DNA of 64,000 nucleotides from Gemmatimonadota bacterium (GTDB lineage: Bacteria > Gemmatimonadota > Gemmatimonadetes > Longimicrobiales > Gaopeijiaceae), in contig SKKN01000027.1 in assembly GCA_007121455.1 (NCBI GenBank), forward strand, positions 38,435 through 102,434, read 5' to 3'. The notes beneath the pieces were generated by a model, which saw nothing but the letters and a program-made list of their open reading frames with translations, searched no databases and was not told the origin of the DNA. A program made the position numbers and the translations under genes. Position 1 is the first letter of the stretch. Each line of letters opens with the position of its first letter. Positions 62,178 to 64,000 of this stretch are shown piece after piece.

Positions 62178-63682
62178 CTGCCCTGGCCGACCCCCGCGAC
62201 GTTCTCCGGAAGGTCTTCGGCTTCGAAGGATTCCGGCCAGGGCAGCGTCAGGTCGTGGACGCGGTACTCGAGGGGCAGGACTGCATCGGAGTGATGCCCA
62301 CCGGCGCGGGAAAATCGCTCACCTACCAGATTCCGGCCCGAATCCTCCCTGGAACGGTGCTCGTGATTTCCCCCCTGATTTCGCTGATGAAGGACCAGGT
62401 CGACGCTTTGAAGCTCGCGGGCTTCCAGGCGGCCGAGATCAACTCGACGCTCGAGCCGTCCGAGCGCGGACGCCGGCTTGCGAAGCTGCGAGAGGGAGGG
62501 TACGAACTCGTCTACCTGGCCCCTGAAGCTCTCGACGGGCGCCTCCGGGATTTCATCCGAACGTGCCCGATCTCCCTCCTCGTCGTCGATGAGGCCCATT
62601 GCATCTCGCAGTGGGGACACGACTTCCGACCCTCGTACCGACGTCTGCGGGGGCTGCGCGAGGAGCTCGACGTTCCCGTCCTGGCACTCACCGCCACGGC
62701 CACGCGTGCAGTCGCGAGGGACGTCCTCCGCCAGCTTGGGATGAGAAAGCCCGCGGGGTACAAGGGGTCATTCTACCGATCGAACCTCCGGATCGGATGC
62801 CGCAAGAAGGGCACGGGGAACACCCGCAAGGAAATTCTCGCCCTCATCCGCGAGCACGAGGGAGAAAGCGGAATCGTCTACTGCCTTTCCCGTAAAGCCG
62901 TGGAGCAAACGGCGGCATTCCTCCAACGCTCAGGCATCCGAGCGCTTCCGTACCACGCTGGATTGTCGGATGAGGAGCGCTCCCGGAACCAGGAGGCGTT
63001 CCAGAAGGACGACACGGATGTCGTCGTGGCCACCGTCGCCTTCGGAATGGGGATCGACAAATCGAACGTCCGCTTCGTGATCCACCGCGACATGCCGAAG
63101 GATGTGGAGTCGTGGTATCAGGAGATGGGGAGGGCAGGCAGGGACGGGCTCGAGAGCGACTGCGTCCTCTTCTACTCGTGGGCGGACGTGAAGCTGCACG
63201 AGCGGTTTCTGAACGACATCGAGAGCGAAGAACTGCGTCGCCGGAAGGCTCAGGCAACGATCGACCTCTTCCGGGTCGTCGATGCCGGCGACTGCCGTCA
63301 CCGGGCGATTCTCCGGCATTTCGATGAAGCGATGGAGCCGTGCGGAAGCTCCTGTGACGAATGCACTGGGGAGAGCATCGCAGCACGTGCCGGAAAGATC
63401 CTTGCTGCGCGCGGCCGAGGCCCCGCCCCGGTCGCGCGCACGCCCGAGCTCGAGAAGGGGTCGGAAGCGGAGGCGCTCTTCCAACAGCTCCGGGGGCTCC
63501 GAAAGGAGCTGGCCGACGCCCAAGGCGTTCCGGCCTACATCGTCTTTTCCGACCAGGTGCTCCTGGAGCTCGTTGCCCGCCGTCCGTCCACGCCGCACGA
63601 GCTTCTCGACGTTCCCGGAGTGGGCCCCGCGAAGCTCGACCGATACGGCGACGCCTTCCTGGAAGCCCTTGGGTACGGATAG
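62153..63682 (+). CDS. recQ: RecQ-family DNA helicase, short form without RQC
   Basis: This 3'-to-5' helicase of recombinational repair has 509 residues. It shows motif [66 protein letters not shown] and the zinc-binding cysteines ([20 protein letters not shown]). An HRDC domain closes it (about 430-505, ending [25 protein letters not shown]). The RQC winged helix found in E. coli RecQ is missing: only about 35 residues separate the zinc module from HRDC. The start GTG 62153 overlaps the reductase gene; CTG 62174, next to the reductase stop, is an alternative. Confidence 0.9.
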   Translation: MGPHGRPLTALADPRDVLRKVFGFEGFRPGQRQVVDAVLEGQDCIGVMPTGAGKSLTYQIPARILPGTVLVISPLISLMKDQVDALKLAGFQAAEINSTLEPSERGRRLAKLREGGYELVYLAPEALDGRLRDFIRTCPISLLVVDEAHCISQWGHDFRPSYRRLRGLREELDVPVLALTATATRAVARDVLRQLGMRKPAGYKGSFYRSNLRIGCRKKGTGNTRKEILALIREHEGESGIVYCLSRKAVEQTAAFLQRSGIRALPYHAGLSDEERSRNQEAFQKDDTDVVVATVAFGMGIDKSNVRFVIHRDMPKDVESWYQEMGRAGRDGLESDCVLFYSWADVKLHERFLNDIESEELRRRKAQATIDLFRVVDAGDCRHRAILRHFDEAMEPCGSSCDECTGESIAARAGKILAARGRGPAPVARTPELEKGSEAEALFQQLRGLRKELADAQGVPAYIVFSDQVLLELVARRPSTPHELLDVPGVGPAKLDRYGDAFLEALGYG

Positions 63683-64000
63683 CGCCTCCAGTTTCAGCAC
63701 GGTCAGCGCTCTTTAGAAGGCCGTTGAAGAAGTAGAGGGGCCGCCCGGGAAGGGGGCTTGCGCGACCCACGCGCAGAGCGCGTGGGTGCCCGGGTCCAGG
63801 CGGGTCGCTGAAAGCGGATGCAGTAGCATCGGTGAAGCGGCCCAACGAAGATCCAGGGCCGCAACCCCCCTTCCCCCTTTGGGTTGGGGCGGCAGGGGCC
63901 CGCCTCGGTCGTTGGCCCGCCTCGACGTAGCTTCCGCTATGCCTTCGACGGGCCGCCTACGAATCGGCGGGCACCGCCGCGAAGCGGGGGTCGGGCGCTC
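63683..64000. repeat. Hairpin-rich non-coding stretch at the right edge
   Basis: After recQ no gene is clear. The segment holds a perfect 10-pair hairpin ACCCACGCGC/GCGCGTGGGT (63765-63787). A branched unit GGGTCGCT/AGCGGCCC (63802-63809, 63836-63843) encloses GATGC-AGTA-GCATC (63817-63830). Another is GCCGCAACCC/GGGTT..GCGGC (63858-63893), with outer arms GGCCCAACGA/TCGTTGGCCC (63839-63848, 63909-63918) around it. A further pairing joins 63752-63762 with 63860-63869. The last part has GGCCCG/CGGGCC (63914-63919, 63949-63954). A minus frame stays open for 95 codons to the edge but has no gene-like features. It may be a dispersed repeat, a structured RNA or the end of a mobile element. Confidence 0.45.

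Noticed and set aside
63839..63918. Integron attC site
   Set aside because: Arms GGCCCAACGA/TCGTTGGCCC recall the RYYYAAC/GTTRRRY pair, but the right core reads GTTGGCC, which breaks the rule, and no integrase or cassette genes are seen.
63713..64000. Minus-strand frame of 95 codons open to the window edge
   Set aside because: No start codon before the edge, irregular third-position bases and overlap with hairpins. It could be the tail of a gene beyond the window but nothing supports that.
1..64000. CRISPR arrays, insertion sequences, prophage
   Set aside because: No regularly spaced repeats, transposase, integrase or phage structural genes were found; all long frames without function are shadows of recognised genes.

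Overview
The window is a 64 kb piece of a high-GC bacterial chromosome with no tRNA, rRNA, CRISPR array, insertion sequence or phage gene that I can recognise. Gene content suggests a free-living, respiring Gram-negative. It has an outer-membrane TonB-plug-type protein and a plug-like lipoprotein, an OmpA-family lipoprotein, a Bacillus-type succinate dehydrogenase, an E. coli-type isocitrate dehydrogenase and several large secreted peptidases. The combination of secreted S9, M14 and M28 peptidases, plug-domain lipoproteins and ImuB/DnaE2 fits Gemmatimonadota or a nearby phylum. That assignment is an inference from gene content, not a phylogeny.

Layout. Bases 1-26,700 are almost entirely leftward housekeeping genes, with RNase H (rnhA) the only rightward one. 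In order they are: mdh-sdhC-sdhA behind a TTGACA-N17-TAGGTT promoter; molybdopterin genes moaD-moaE-moaA; an HU/IHF protein; carA; the E1-beta and E2 subunits of a 2-oxoacid dehydrogenase; glycolytic gap-pgk-tpiA followed by secG; and a tightly packed run through pepA, an outer-membrane protein, yicC, gmk, rpoZ, coaBC, a family-4 uracil-DNA glycosylase, dnaB, ispD, tsaC, an arginine-phosphatase-like enzyme, aroE and comF. Many junctions are 4-base ATGA or GTGA overlaps, so translational coupling is likely. icd lies just upstream of pepA.

Bases 26,700-43,300 are accessory and cell-envelope functions: a two-gene ferric-iron ABC importer without its ATPase, behind a Fur-like inverted repeat; a plug-like lipoprotein coupled to a menC-family enzyme; a Yip1-like membrane protein; ImuB with a DUF6504-like partner; a YfcE phosphodiesterase; M28 and M14 peptidases; a small zinc-ribbon membrane protein; a PspC protein; a FkbM methyltransferase; an OmpA lipoprotein; and a nucleotide-transporter-like (NTT) protein.

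Bases 43,300-63,700 hold the large helicase Lhr, a GltS-type transporter, the error-prone polymerase DnaE2, an internalin-like leucine-rich-repeat lipoprotein, an aminotransferase, a DPP-IV-type peptidase coupled to nadB, an unrecognised lipoprotein made of two copies of one domain, an aldo/keto reductase and a short RecQ. The last 300 bases are a hairpin-rich stretch without a convincing gene.

The main observation is that imuB (32.1 kb) and dnaE2 (49.5 kb), two parts of the ImuA/ImuB/DnaE2 translesion mutasome, share a 17-base box immediately before their starts. The box is TTCGG-N6-TTCGGT, with 14 of 17 positions identical, and a TATNTT -10-like core lies inside it. This looks like a shared damage-response operator or promoter, perhaps driving leaderless transcripts. 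Secondary leads are the duplicated-domain lipoprotein at 60.2-61.3 kb, the structured element at the right edge, the Fur-like box, and an unusual His-for-Cys change in CoaBC.
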